In this document: in pieces, positions 26,677 to 35,138 of the stretch | Layout of the letters: each line of letters starts with the position of its first letter | Position numbering within the stretch: position 1 is the stretch's first letter | Assembly: GCA_040883315.1 (NCBI GenBank) | Contig: JBFLKU010000012.1 | Span: 62,001-126,000, forward strand | DNA: 64,000 bases | Source of the DNA: JAFGUF01 sp040883315 | GTDB lineage: Bacteria; Bacillota; Clostridia; Christensenellales; UMGS416 | Direction of reading: 5' to 3' | Program-made: the position numbers and the translations under genes | The notes under the pieces: model-generated | Seen by the model: the letters and a program-made list of their open reading frames with translations, nothing else | What the model was told of the DNA's origin: nothing | Databases searched by the model: none

Positions 26677-26704
26677 TTGAAAAATTCTAAAATATTGTTA
26701 TAAT
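26677..26704 (+). promoter_or_regulatory. Promoter of acpP
   Basis: TTGAAA (26677-26682), 16 bp, TATAAT (26699-26704). It would give acpP-rnc a strong internal promoter between plsX and acpP. Confidence 0.65.
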
Positions 26705-26731
26705 AAACTAAATAAAGCTAGGAGGATACTC

Positions 26732-26959
26732 ATGGTATTTGACAAAGTAAAGGAAGTAATTGCTGAGCAATTAGAGCTTGATGCAGATAGTATTACAATG
26801 GAATCATCACTTCTTGATGATTTAAAAGCTAATTCGGTGGACGTTGTTGGGGTTGTTATGGCTTTGGAAGAAGAATATGACATCGAATTTCCATACGACG
26901 ATATCGATAGTATTTCAACAGTTGGGGATGCGGTAAGATATATTGAGTCACAACTGTAA
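26732..26959 (+). CDS. acpP: Acyl carrier protein
   Basis: A 75-residue acidic four-helix protein that carries acyl chains on a phosphopantetheine arm. The attachment serine is S35, in KANSVDVV, where many ACPs have DSL; the NSV variant keeps the serine. It starts with VFDKVKEVIAEQL after a GGAGG site. It lies between plsX and rnc, a standard arrangement. Its end overlaps the start of rnc by 17 bp. Confidence 0.94.
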   Translation: MVFDKVKEVIAEQLELDADSITMESSLLDDLKANSVDVVGVVMALEEEYDIEFPYDDIDSISTVGDAVRYIESQL

Positions 26960-27638
26960 TATAAAAAAAGTTGAGAATATTATTGGATACAAGTTTAAAG
27001 ATAAGGCACTATTAATACGTGCCTTAACTCATTCTTCCGCAATTATGGACAACCCGGAGCTGCTTTCATATGAAAGACTTGAATATCTGGGGGATGCGGT
27101 ATTAGATTTGCTTGTTACTACCCTATTGTACAATACCTATCCGGACAAAAGCGAAGGCTGGATGACGAAAGTGCGTGCCTCCATTGTGTCCGAAACACCT
27201 CTTGCACAGATTGCCAAAGACCTTAATCTGGGCAAATTTTTGATACTGGGAAAAGGAACAGAGCATGCAGGCGGCAGAAAACTGCACTCTATTTTATCAG
27301 ACAGCATTGAGGCTATCATAGCCGCACTATATATAGACGGCGGAATTGAAACAGCACAAAAATTTATTATCCCATTTATGGAGAAAAAACTAAGTGAATC
27401 CATTAAAAAGGGAAAATATTTTGATTACAAAACATCTCTGCAGGAATTAATGCAGAAAAACGGCAACGTTACAATAAAATACGAACTTTTGAAGGAAGAA
27501 GGCCCGCCTCACGACAGGGTGTTTACTACACTTGTGAAAGTAGACAATAGAGAGCTGGGCGTGGGAACAGGAAAAAGCAAAAAGATATCTCAACAAAATG
27601 CGGCAAAGCAAGCCCTTGAGGAAATTGAACATGACTAA
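26943..27638 (+). CDS. rnc: Ribonuclease III
   Basis: RNase III cuts double-stranded RNA in rRNA maturation and mRNA decay. The N-terminal nuclease domain has the signature YERLEYLGDAVLDLL near residue 40, with the second acidic site around SDSIEAIIAALYIDGG. The C-terminal dsRNA-binding domain runs from YKTSLQELMQKNG to the end. The only fitting start is a TTG inside the acpP reading frame, so translation is probably coupled. This gives MSHNCNIKKVENIIGYKFKD, close to the usual N-terminus. At 231 residues it is of normal length. Confidence 0.95.
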   Translation: MSHNCNIKKVENIIGYKFKDKALLIRALTHSSAIMDNPELLSYERLEYLGDAVLDLLVTTLLYNTYPDKSEGWMTKVRASIVSETPLAQIAKDLNLGKFLILGKGTEHAGGRKLHSILSDSIEAIIAALYIDGGIETAQKFIIPFMEKKLSESIKKGKYFDYKTSLQELMQKNGNVTIKYELLKEEGPPHDRVFTTLVKVDNRELGVGTGKSKKISQQNAAKQALEEIEHD

Positions 27639-28188
27639 CCAATCACAAAATACTGATAAGGGCTTTATAGAAAAAGTCATTGATTTTATAAAGCAGTCCA
27701 TAAAGGTTACATTCAAATATTTTTGGTCAAAAACGCTAGCTTCAATTATCTTAGGGTTAATTGGATTTGGTTTTTTGTCCTTTATACATGTTGAGCACTC
27801 TGCAATTATGGGTGCAATCATAGGCATCACCAATCTAATCCCTGTAATAGGTGGGTTGGCAGCAGCGCTGATATGCGTAATAATTGCTCTTTTTCAGTCA
27901 TACAAGATTGCACTATATGTTTTAATAACCATTGTAGTGCTTCAGCAGCTAGACCAGTGGATACTGACTCCTGTGATAGTTGGCAAATCTGTAAATCTGC
28001 CATCTATACTAATAATCATTTCACTGCTTGCAGGCAGCTGGCTTTGGGGACCTGTAGGCTTTTTGATAGCTGTGCCAATTGCAGGCATGGTTAAAGCCTT
28101 CTATACTGTGTTCATTAAGTCTGACAAGAAAAAAAATGAAGTTGAGACCATCGATATAAACAGTGATTCGAATGATACAAGCCAATAA
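27631..28188 (+). CDS. AI-2E family transporter, half-size (C-terminal part only)
   Basis: About four or five hydrophobic segments, with the C-terminal AI-2E/PF01594 signature: NLIPVIGGLAAAL near residue 70, VLQQLDQWILTPVIVGKSVN near 105 and SLLAGSWLWGPVGFLIAVPI near 135. Normal members have about 350 residues and eight membrane segments. This one has 185, missing the first roughly 150. The ATG has its own GAGG site and overlaps the rnc stop by 8 bp, so it looks like a real short gene rather than a decayed tail. No matching N-terminal sequence lies upstream, because that space is rnc. Substrate unknown. Confidence 0.75.
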   Translation: MTNQSQNTDKGFIEKVIDFIKQSIKVTFKYFWSKTLASIILGLIGFGFLSFIHVEHSAIMGAIIGITNLIPVIGGLAAALICVIIALFQSYKIALYVLITIVVLQQLDQWILTPVIVGKSVNLPSILIIISLLAGSWLWGPVGFLIAVPIAGMVKAFYTVFIKSDKKKNEVETIDINSDSNDTSQ

Positions 28189-28237
28189 TATAGCTTGTTA
28201 AATAAATTTTAAATCTTTAGATTAGGAGAGATTAGCA

Positions 28238-29479
28238 ATGAAACAATATTTCACCCCGGCAGTTAACTACTATAAGTCTACCAACCCAAAAGAATTAGTA
28301 GAACAATACGGATCTCCTTTGTATGTTTACAGCGAAGAAATCCTGCGTACCAGATGCAAGGAAATGAAAAACTTAGTAAAGTATAAAAATTTCAAGCCCC
28401 ACTACTCTACCAAAGCTAATGCAAATCTTGAACTGCTGAAAATAATCAGAGAAGAAGGCATCAGTGTGGATGCAATGAGCCCCGGCGAAATATTTGTGCT
28501 GATGAAAGCCGGCTATACAGCAGAAGACATATTCTATGTTTGCAATAATGTATCACTAGAAGAAATACAGTATGCAGTTGATTTAGGCATAACAGTCAGC
28601 GTCGACTCGCTTTCACAGCTAAAACTTTTTGCCGAAAATTTCCCAGGCTCAAAGGTGGCAGTCAGGATAAACACAGGCTATGGTGCAGGACACCACGAAA
28701 AAGTAATCACTGCAGGTAAAATGACAAAATTCGGCATAAACGATGATATGATAGGTGAAATTAAAAAAATTCTATCTGAAAACAATATGAAGCTTACAGG
28801 CGTAAATCAGCATATCGGTTCTCTTTTCCTAGAAGAAACTGCATATATTGCCAGTGCACGTCTGCTATGCAGATTTGCATCAAAATTTGAAGACTTGGAG
28901 TTTGTAGACTTTGGCGGCGGCTTTGGCATACCATACATGAAGCAGGACGGACAAGGTAGACTGGATTTATCATCTGTAGGCAAGAGGCTAGATGAAGTGA
29001 TAGACGAATTTGTTGCAGACTATGGTAGAGAAATTACTTTCAAAATAGAACCCGGCAGATATCTGGTGGCAGAATGCAGTGTATTGCTAGGCACAGTGAT
29101 GGCAACAAAGCACCACGCAGGAATAGACTACGTCGGAACTGATTTAGGCTTTAATGTTCTGCAAAGACCTGTTATGTATGACTCACACCATGATATTGAA
29201 GTATATAGAGACGGCAATATCACCTTTGACGGCATGGAAACTGTGACAATAGTGGGCAATATATGCGAATCCGGCGACAAGCTGGCTATTGGTCGTACAC
29301 TGCCTAAAATCGATATCGGCGATGTACTAGGCGTGATGGATGCTGGTGCATATGGCTTTTCTATGGCATCAAACTATAACAACAGGCTAAGACCTGCTGA
29401 AGTATTGATACAAAAAGACGGCAGCACACGCATCATCAGGCGCAGAGAAACATTAGAAGATTTAATGGCTCTTTTCTAA
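28238..29479 (+). CDS. lysA: Diaminopimelate decarboxylase
   Basis: A PLP enzyme that decarboxylates meso-diaminopimelate to lysine. It has an alanine-racemase-like barrel with the PLP lysine in YSTKAN (about residue 61) and a glycine-rich phosphate site FVDFGGGFGIP near 227. The C-terminal beta domain has GNICESGDKLAIGR near 345 and DAGAYGFSMASNYN near 370. At 413 residues it is normal for LysA. AGGAGA precedes the ATG. It fits the DAP-type MurE in this window. It ends just before the promoter of the cobalamin riboswitch. Confidence 0.94.
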   Translation: MKQYFTPAVNYYKSTNPKELVEQYGSPLYVYSEEILRTRCKEMKNLVKYKNFKPHYSTKANANLELLKIIREEGISVDAMSPGEIFVLMKAGYTAEDIFYVCNNVSLEEIQYAVDLGITVSVDSLSQLKLFAENFPGSKVAVRINTGYGAGHHEKVITAGKMTKFGINDDMIGEIKKILSENNMKLTGVNQHIGSLFLEETAYIASARLLCRFASKFEDLEFVDFGGGFGIPYMKQDGQGRLDLSSVGKRLDEVIDEFVADYGREITFKIEPGRYLVAECSVLLGTVMATKHHAGIDYVGTDLGFNVLQRPVMYDSHHDIEVYRDGNITFDGMETVTIVGNICESGDKLAIGRTLPKIDIGDVLGVMDAGAYGFSMASNYNNRLRPAEVLIQKDGSTRIIRRRETLEDLMALF

Positions 29480-29490
29480 AAATAAAACAA

Positions 29491-29519
29491 TTGACACTAA
29501 AATTTATAAGTGTTAAAAT
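29491..29519 (+). promoter_or_regulatory. Promoter of the cobalamin riboswitch transcript
   Basis: TTGACA, 17 bp, TAAAAT; transcription would begin just before the aptamer. Confidence 0.75.
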
Positions 29520-29524
29520 CATTT

Positions 29525-29760
29525 GAAACTTAATAGCAAGCTGGTGCCTATCACAGGGATAAAAGGGAAAACGGTTAAAGTCCGTTGCAGCCTCCGCTAC
29601 CGTAAGGTGGACCCAACATACACTAAGCCACTGAAATCCATTCGGGAAGGCGTATGATGGGGATGAAACCAAGCCGGGAAACCTGCCAGTTATGTTTTAG
29701 TCTTATTTCTTCGGATGGAAGATATGAGTGCATTTGGCTTTTGCCGCATTTTATATTTTT
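29525..29760 (+). promoter_or_regulatory. Cobalamin riboswitch with downstream terminator-like hairpin
   Basis: Conserved cobalamin-aptamer blocks are present in order: AAGCTGGTGCC, the AGGGAAAACGGTTAAAGTCCG segment (about 29564-29584), GCAGCCTCCGCTACCGTAA, GCCACTG and the B12 box AGCCGGGAAACCTGCC (29672-29687). Behind it a hairpin around TTTGGCTTTTGCCGCA ends in TTTTATATTTTT (29722-29760) and could be the expression-platform terminator. It controls the importer genes that follow. Confidence 0.93.
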
Positions 29761-29796
29761 CACTTTCATCCGGAATACATTAAAGGAGGTATGAAT

Positions 29797-30699
29797 GTGA
29801 AAAAGACAAGTTTAATTTTATTGGTATTGGTGCTGCTATTTTCAGCACTTGCAGGCTGCCAGCAGCCAGAACCCATCGAAACCCAACAAGCAACAGAGGC
29901 GTATACAGAAGCCCCTACACAAGAACCCACTACAGAGGTGGAGTCTCTAAAAATAGTATCTACAGTTCCAAGCGTTACTGAAATACTTTTTCTTTTAGGC
30001 TGCGGCGACGATATTATTGGTGTGGATTCATTTTCCAACTACCCTGCTGAAGCTATAGAAATAGACAAAGTGGGCGACTACAGCGGATTCGACATTGAAA
30101 AGGTTATTTCAATGGAGCCTGATGTTGTGTTTGCTGGCAATAAGCTCCAAAGAGAGCAAATAGACACTCTCTCTGATTTGGGAATAAACGTAGTAGAGAC
30201 TGAGCCAACCGGATTTGATGACATTATAGCCAGCATAATAGAAATTGGTAAAGCTGTAAACAAAGAAGAGAAGGCAACAGAGATTACACAATCTATTCAA
30301 GCAGTTATTGATGATATCAAAACAAAATCTTCTGAATCAGCAACAAAACCTACAGTATACTATGTGATGGGAATCGGTGAATACGGCAACTGGACATCTG
30401 GCGAGGGAAGCTTTATCAACACCGCTATGGAAATATCCGGCGGCGAATGCGTGACTGCAGGGTCTCCTGTTCCATGGATGGACTACCCTCTTGAAGATTT
30501 GATAATTGCTGATCCAGATATTCTGATAGTATCTGAATACGTACTGGAATCAGACCTGCTGGCTGACCCTACATATAAGGAACTGACAGCAATAAAAGTA
30601 GGAAAATATTATTTCATCAATCCAGACATTATCGAACGACCAGGCCCACGCATCGTAGATGCATTAGAATTTATGTATAACTGCTTTTTAGGAAACTAA
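29797..30699 (+). CDS. btuF: Cobalamin ABC importer, substrate-binding lipoprotein (BtuF-like)
   Basis: A lipoprotein with the signal LILLVLVLLFSALAGC (lipobox LAGC), then a Thr/Glu-rich linker, then a type III binding fold (STVPSVTEILFLLG, VISMEPDVVFAG). The GTG at 29797 has AGGAGG at normal spacing; the ATG two codons earlier lies too close to that site. Vitamin B12 as ligand is inferred from the riboswitch directly upstream and from the fold; iron-siderophore binding is the usual alternative for this family. First gene of btuFCD, 1 bp from the permease gene. Confidence 0.88.
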   Translation: MKKTSLILLVLVLLFSALAGCQQPEPIETQQATEAYTEAPTQEPTTEVESLKIVSTVPSVTEILFLLGCGDDIIGVDSFSNYPAEAIEIDKVGDYSGFDIEKVISMEPDVVFAGNKLQREQIDTLSDLGINVVETEPTGFDDIIASIIEIGKAVNKEEKATEITQSIQAVIDDIKTKSSESATKPTVYYVMGIGEYGNWTSGEGSFINTAMEISGGECVTAGSPVPWMDYPLEDLIIADPDILIVSEYVLESDLLADPTYKELTAIKVGKYYFINPDIIERPGPRIVDALEFMYNCFLGN

Positions 30700-30700
30700 T

Positions 30701-31714
30701 TTGAAAGAAACAAACTTAAAATCTAATTTTGCAAAAATGTTAATAGCATTGTTTTTGCTCAGCATACTATCCTTTTTAGCTGCCTTTTTATTTGGCAGCT
30801 CAAAGGTTAGCCTTGCTGAGCTAATCTCTATATTCAATGGCACTGCCCCAAAAAGCACCCACATTATATTTTTTAATATCAGGCTGCCAAGAGCTCTGCT
30901 CGCTTTTATTTCAGGCGGTGCTCTTAGTATATCTGGTGCATGCCTTCAGGGCATTTTCAAAAACCCTATGGCGGATTCATATGTTTTGGGTGTTAGTGCG
31001 GGAGCAGCACTGGGTGCAACCATAGCAATAGCTTTCGGATTAAATATTGCAATTTTAGGCTTTAGCTCTGTTGCAATTTTAGCATTCATATTTGCTCTTA
31101 TTGTCATTTTTTCTGTCTATAGCATTTCTAGAATAAACGGAAAAATATCAACATTCACTTTGCTGCTTGCCGGCATAGCCATCAGCTCACTGTGCACTGC
31201 ATTCATGTATGCCCTAATGATAGCATTCCGTGACAAAATGGAAAATATCATCATGTGGTCAATGGGAAGCTTCTCTACATCTACATGGGATAAGCTTTTT
31301 GTAGGAGCGCCAGTCATGATTCTGAGCAGCGGACTATGCATGATATTTGCAAAGGATTTAAATATAATGCTTCAAGGCGATGAAGCTGCCAGACATCTAG
31401 GCGTAAATCCAAACTTTGTGAGAAAAGTACTGATTGTTTTAACAACCATAGCTACAGCCACTGCTATTTCCATCAGCGGTACAATAGGATTTGTCGGATT
31501 AATTATCCCTCACATCACAAGGCTTATAATCGGCCCAGACCACAGAAGCCTATTGCCAGCGTCCTTTTTATCAGGTGGAGTTTTCCTTCTGATATGCGAC
31601 ACTTTGGCGCGTCTGGTGCTGGATAGCCAAGAGATACCTGTGGGCGTAATAACGGCACTTATAGGCGTACCATTCTTTCTATACCTTTTAAGAAACGGTA
31701 GGAAAAGAGTATGA
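30701..31714 (+). CDS. btuC: Cobalamin ABC importer, permease (FecCD family)
   Basis: 337 residues with about nine or ten membrane segments. FecCD signatures include IRLPRALLAFISGGALSISG near 61, FKNPMADSYVLGVSAGA near 88, and the late GFVGLIIPHITRLIIGPDHR, the coupling helix that contacts the ATPase. The TTG start has AGGA 7 bp upstream and lies one base past the btuF stop. Cobalamin is inferred from the shared riboswitch transcript. Its end overlaps the ATPase gene by 4 bp. Confidence 0.9.
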   Translation: MKETNLKSNFAKMLIALFLLSILSFLAAFLFGSSKVSLAELISIFNGTAPKSTHIIFFNIRLPRALLAFISGGALSISGACLQGIFKNPMADSYVLGVSAGAALGATIAIAFGLNIAILGFSSVAILAFIFALIVIFSVYSISRINGKISTFTLLLAGIAISSLCTAFMYALMIAFRDKMENIIMWSMGSFSTSTWDKLFVGAPVMILSSGLCMIFAKDLNIMLQGDEAARHLGVNPNFVRKVLIVLTTIATATAISISGTIGFVGLIIPHITRLIIGPDHRSLLPASFLSGGVFLLICDTLARLVLDSQEIPVGVITALIGVPFFLYLLRNGRKRV

Positions 31715-32490
31715 GCATGATTGAAATTAAAAATGTTTGCTTTTCCTATGACAATAAAAGAAATGCTATTGATACTATAAATCTTTCAATTGAACAAGGA
31801 GAAATTTTCACAATAATAGGCCCTAACGGATCTGGAAAATCTACTTTACTAAAATGCATCTCCGGATACTTGAATTCAGATAGCGGTACTATAGATGTAA
31901 ACGGAAAAAACATTAAAAAATGTACTGCTAAAGAGATAGCCAAGACAATGGCGTTGATGCAGCAGCATTTTGCATTGGATTATGATTTTACCGTGATGGA
32001 AGTCGTGCTGATGGGACGAAATCCTCACATCAAGAGACTGAAAAGCGAATCTAAGGATGACTATGAAATAGCAAATGAATCGCTGAAGAAGGCAGAAATA
32101 TATCATTTGAAGTCTCGCAATATCACTACCCTTTCAGGCGGTGAATGGCAGAGAATGATATTGGCAAGAGCTCTTTGCCAGCAGTCCAGCATTATGCTTC
32201 TGGATGAGCCTGTTGCGGGGCTGGATATAAAGCATCAGATTAATTTGATGAGTATTGTAGCAAAGCTTTCAAAGCAAAATAAGATATCCGCTGTATGTGT
32301 GCTGCACGACCTTAACCTGGCAAACAACTACAGCGACAAGATCGCATTACTTAAGAACGGCAAAATATATACCGTGGGAAAGCCTGATGATGTGATGACA
32401 GTTGAAAACCTTGAGTACGTATATGAGACCAAGATAAACATTATTTTAGATAATGGCAGAAAAATAATAGTACCTCATATGGATATTTAA
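31711..32490 (+). CDS. btuD: Cobalamin ABC importer, ATPase
   Basis: A 259-residue ABC ATPase with Walker A IGPNGSGKST near residue 36, signature TLSGGEWQRM near 138, Walker B SIMLLDEPVAGLD near 158 and the switch His in CVLHDLNLAN. It powers the BtuC permease. It overlaps the permease gene by 4 bp (ATGA), the last gene of the riboswitch-controlled unit. No terminator is evident before the tRNA-Ser promoter. Confidence 0.92.
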   Translation: MSMIEIKNVCFSYDNKRNAIDTINLSIEQGEIFTIIGPNGSGKSTLLKCISGYLNSDSGTIDVNGKNIKKCTAKEIAKTMALMQQHFALDYDFTVMEVVLMGRNPHIKRLKSESKDDYEIANESLKKAEIYHLKSRNITTLSGGEWQRMILARALCQQSSIMLLDEPVAGLDIKHQINLMSIVAKLSKQNKISAVCVLHDLNLANNYSDKIALLKNGKIYTVGKPDDVMTVENLEYVYETKINIILDNGRKIIVPHMDI

Positions 32491-32502
32491 GGTCAATATT
32501 TA

Positions 32503-32531
32503 TTGACAAAAAATTGAGATATGTTTATAAT
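32503..32531 (+). promoter_or_regulatory. Promoter of tRNA-Ser
   Basis: TTGACA (32503-32508), 17 bp, TATAAT (32526-32531), 21 bp before the tRNA. Confidence 0.8.
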
Positions 32532-32552
32532 GTAGCTTGCTGTTATAAAATT

Positions 32553-32642
32553 GGAAGGATGACCGAGCGGCCGAAGGTGCATGATTGGAAATCATGTGTA
32601 CGGGAAACTGTACCGGGGGTTCAAATCCCCCTTCTTCCGCCA
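32553..32642 (+). tRNA. tRNA-Ser (anticodon GGA)
   Basis: A class II tRNA: acceptor GGAAGGA/TTCTTCC, anticodon stem CATGA/TCATG with loop TTGGAAA (anticodon GGA), a long variable arm (GTACGGGAAACTGTAC region), T arm GGGGG/CCCCC with TTCAAAT, G discriminator and an encoded CCA. It reads UCC and UCU. Confidence 0.97.
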
Positions 32643-32680
32643 AAGCGATGTTTCATAGAAACATCGCTTTTCTATTTTTA
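32643..32680 (+). terminator. Terminator of tRNA-Ser
   Basis: AAGCGATGTTTC and GAAACATCGCTT form a perfect 12-bp stem with a 3-nt loop, followed by TTCTATTTTT. The next 210 bp hold nothing recognisable beyond AT-rich sequence. Confidence 0.92.
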
Positions 32681-32893
32681 CACGCGATAGCCCAGCGATA
32701 GTTGATTAGGATGTGAAGCACTTCGGAACAACTTATGTATAGCATTAATCTAGTCTCTTTTTCGATAATCTTCATTATAGTAACAAATTTTTAAGCAATT
32801 ATAGCAAAAAGTGTTATTTCTTTCTTTTTTTTGTGTATATATTGATTGTAATTGACAAATTCCTCATTCAACCGGAAAATTGGGGTGTTCAAT

Positions 32894-33973
32894 ATGAAAA
32901 AGATATTAGCAATCAGTTTAATATTTCTATTTATAGTCTTTGGCATTTTGGCGTGCGCAAATATAGATTTGTCTAATGCCTCAAAACACATTGGAATCTA
33001 TTTGCCTAGCACTTCTCCAAATAGATGGACTGTTGAAGGAGATGAAATGACAAAAATCCTTAGCAATAAAGGATATGATGTTCAGCTTTTTTATGCAGAA
33101 AAAAACTCTGACCTGCAGATATCACAAATAGAGCAAGGAATTGAAAACGGTGATGATGCAATGATAATTGCACCGGTTGACCCTACTCGGCTCACAGATG
33201 TTCTTCACAATGCTTCAGAAAAAAACATAAAAATTATTGCATATGATAGATTTATAGAAAATTCAGATTCTATAAACTATTTTGTTTCCTTTGATTGCAA
33301 TTTAATTGGAATACAGCAAGGCAAATCATTAGTCGATGGGCTACATGAATCTGGTGATCCTCCTTACAATGTAGAGCTTTTTGCAGGATGCAGTTCTGAC
33401 AGCAATGCTATATATTTTTATAATGGTGCAATGAGCGTTTTGCAGCCATTAATTGATACAGGAGAAATCAAAATACTTTCAGGTGAAATATCCTTTAAAG
33501 ATGTTTGCCTAGAATTTCAAAACCCTGATTACCCAAAAGAACGTACAAATAGACTGCTAGAAACTTATTATAAATTTGTCGATATCGATGGAATTCTTTC
33601 TCCAAATGATGTAACATCACTAAGGATAATTCAGTCAATTGACGGCTATCAAAAATATACAGAACATAATTATCCCATAATAACAGGTCAGGATGCAGAG
33701 GTAGATAGCATAATTGCAATAACTCAATCGAAGCAGTATTCTACGATTTTGAAGGATTCCAAGCTGTTGTCACAGATGGCAGCAAGCATGGTGATGGCTG
33801 TTTTAGATGATCATACTCCCGAAATAAATGATACACAGTCTTTCAGCAATGGTACAGATATTGTTCCTGCGTTCCTTTGCGAACCAGTTCTGGTTACGAA
33901 GAAAAACTATAAAAGCATATTAATTGATTCTGGATACATGAGATATGAAGATGTGTTCCCAGAGACTACCTGA
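32894..33973 (+). CDS. Sugar ABC transporter substrate-binding lipoprotein (ChvE-like), orphan
   Basis: It begins MKKILAISLIFLFIVFGILAC, a probable lipoprotein signal (Cys21). The rest is a type I periplasmic-binding fold of the ribose/multiple-sugar class: IGIYLPSTSPNRWTVEGDEM, then MIIAPVDPTRLTDVL, AYDRFI, a FAGCSSDSNA middle segment, and ITGQDAEVDSI. Such proteins bind monosaccharides for MglA/MglC-type importers. No permease or ATPase is adjacent, so it may serve a distant transporter or act as a sensor. ATG 32894 follows GGGGTG. Its last 8 bp overlap the converging ABC-2 permease gene. Confidence 0.85.
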   Translation: MKKILAISLIFLFIVFGILACANIDLSNASKHIGIYLPSTSPNRWTVEGDEMTKILSNKGYDVQLFYAEKNSDLQISQIEQGIENGDDAMIIAPVDPTRLTDVLHNASEKNIKIIAYDRFIENSDSINYFVSFDCNLIGIQQGKSLVDGLHESGDPPYNVELFAGCSSDSNAIYFYNGAMSVLQPLIDTGEIKILSGEISFKDVCLEFQNPDYPKERTNRLLETYYKFVDIDGILSPNDVTSLRIIQSIDGYQKYTEHNYPIITGQDAEVDSIIAITQSKQYSTILKDSKLLSQMAASMVMAVLDDHTPEINDTQSFSNGTDIVPAFLCEPVLVTKKNYKSILIDSGYMRYEDVFPETT

Positions 33974-35138
33974 GAGCATTTGTGCCCTTTTTAATTGTAA
34001 TAACATATCCTATTGCCACCCACACAAAAGCGACTAGCAACATAAATAATAGCTGAACCGGCTCTTCATTGCATCCTATAAGATATGTGCCCGGCAGTAC
34101 CTTGCTTATAACATTCACTGAAATGCTATTGCTGATATTTTCTGTCACAAGTGAGGATAGCAGAATATTTGATATTCCGATGCTTACACCCAGCACTATA
34201 AGCTCGGTCAGGTTTTTAACCAACACACTAACTATAAATGTCATCGCACATATTCCAAGCGAATAGACTAGCATCCCAATAAAAATATAAATTGAATCTA
34301 TTATGTTTTGATTAAGATATATGGACAAGAATGTGATTACAGGCATAAAAAACACCATGCATATCAATACACTTGCTGTCTGCGTTCCCAGGAAAAAAGA
34401 AAGCATACTTGAATTATTTGATGAAAATCTATCCTGCAGGGCGCTATTTTTAAAATTAAAAATCCACTCAGATGAAAGCATTATTGCAAATATAATAAAG
34501 GATGCAAACACCCCTACTGCCCTATCTATAGGCAAAGTTTTTGTCTTTTGTTCCTGTATTTCAAAGTCCCCAATATATTCAATGGTTAATATATCTTTTG
34601 TGGAATAATCAGTATTTATCTTTTGTTTTATTTCTGCTAGGCTCACCTGGGGTGCAGCATCATATCCTTGGTATAGTTCCTCTATCTTGTTTTCTCTTAG
34701 CTGCATCAGCCACATGTCCACAACGCCGGCAGATACTATTTCACTGGCAGGAAAGGCACTTGTTGTGACAGAGGGTGAAAAAAACTCTATTAGGTTTTCT
34801 ATTTCTCCGTTTGCTATCTTTTCAGAAAAGCCATCCAGTAATATGAATGCACCGTCTATCTTTCCGGTTGATACTTTGCTTATAGCCCTGCTTCTATCCA
34901 TTGTTTCTATATGCAGCTGGCTATTATTATTCATATTTGCAATGAATATCCCTGCAAATTTTCCGCCGTCTTCATCTACAATTGCAATTGGATATCTGCT
35001 GATTTCATCTTTTTTATTATCGGAATAAGCCCCAACACATGCAGAGCATACCATAGCACCAATCAAACAGATTAATACAGCAGGATGCTTTATACTAGAT
35101 AAAAATCTATACTTTATAATCTTTAAAAACATTTTCAT
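33966..35138 (-). CDS. ABC-2 type permease, second subunit
   Basis: 390 residues. One membrane helix near residue 25, a large extracytoplasmic domain of about 170 residues (IAIVDEDGG, GKIDGAFILLDGF), then five or more helices from about 215. This is the ABC-2 export permease layout with an inserted external domain. It follows a paralogous permease with 4 bp overlap (ATGA), so the pair is probably a heterodimer driven by the ATPase at 38041. The substrate is unknown; lipids, peptides and wall precursors are all possible. Last gene of the module. Confidence 0.85.
   Translation of the reverse strand: MKMFLKIIKYRFLSSIKHPAVLICLIGAMVCSACVGAYSDNKKDEISRYPIAIVDEDGGKFAGIFIANMNNNSQLHIETMDRSRAISKVSTGKIDGAFILLDGFSEKIANGEIENLIEFFSPSVTTSAFPASEIVSAGVVDMWLMQLRENKIEELYQGYDAAPQVSLAEIKQKINTDYSTKDILTIEYIGDFEIQEQKTKTLPIDRAVGVFASFIIFAIMLSSEWIFNFKNSALQDRFSSNNSSMLSFFLGTQTASVLICMVFFMPVITFLSIYLNQNIIDSIYIFIGMLVYSLGICAMTFIVSVLVKNLTELIVLGVSIGISNILLSSLVTENISNSISVNVISKVLPGTYLIGCNEEPVQLLFMLLVAFVWVAIGYVITIKKGTNALR

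Noticed and set aside
32681..32893. Further gene or RNA after tRNA-Ser
   Set aside because: AT-rich, with no frame carrying a ribosome site, no strong hairpin and only partial promoter-like hexamers.
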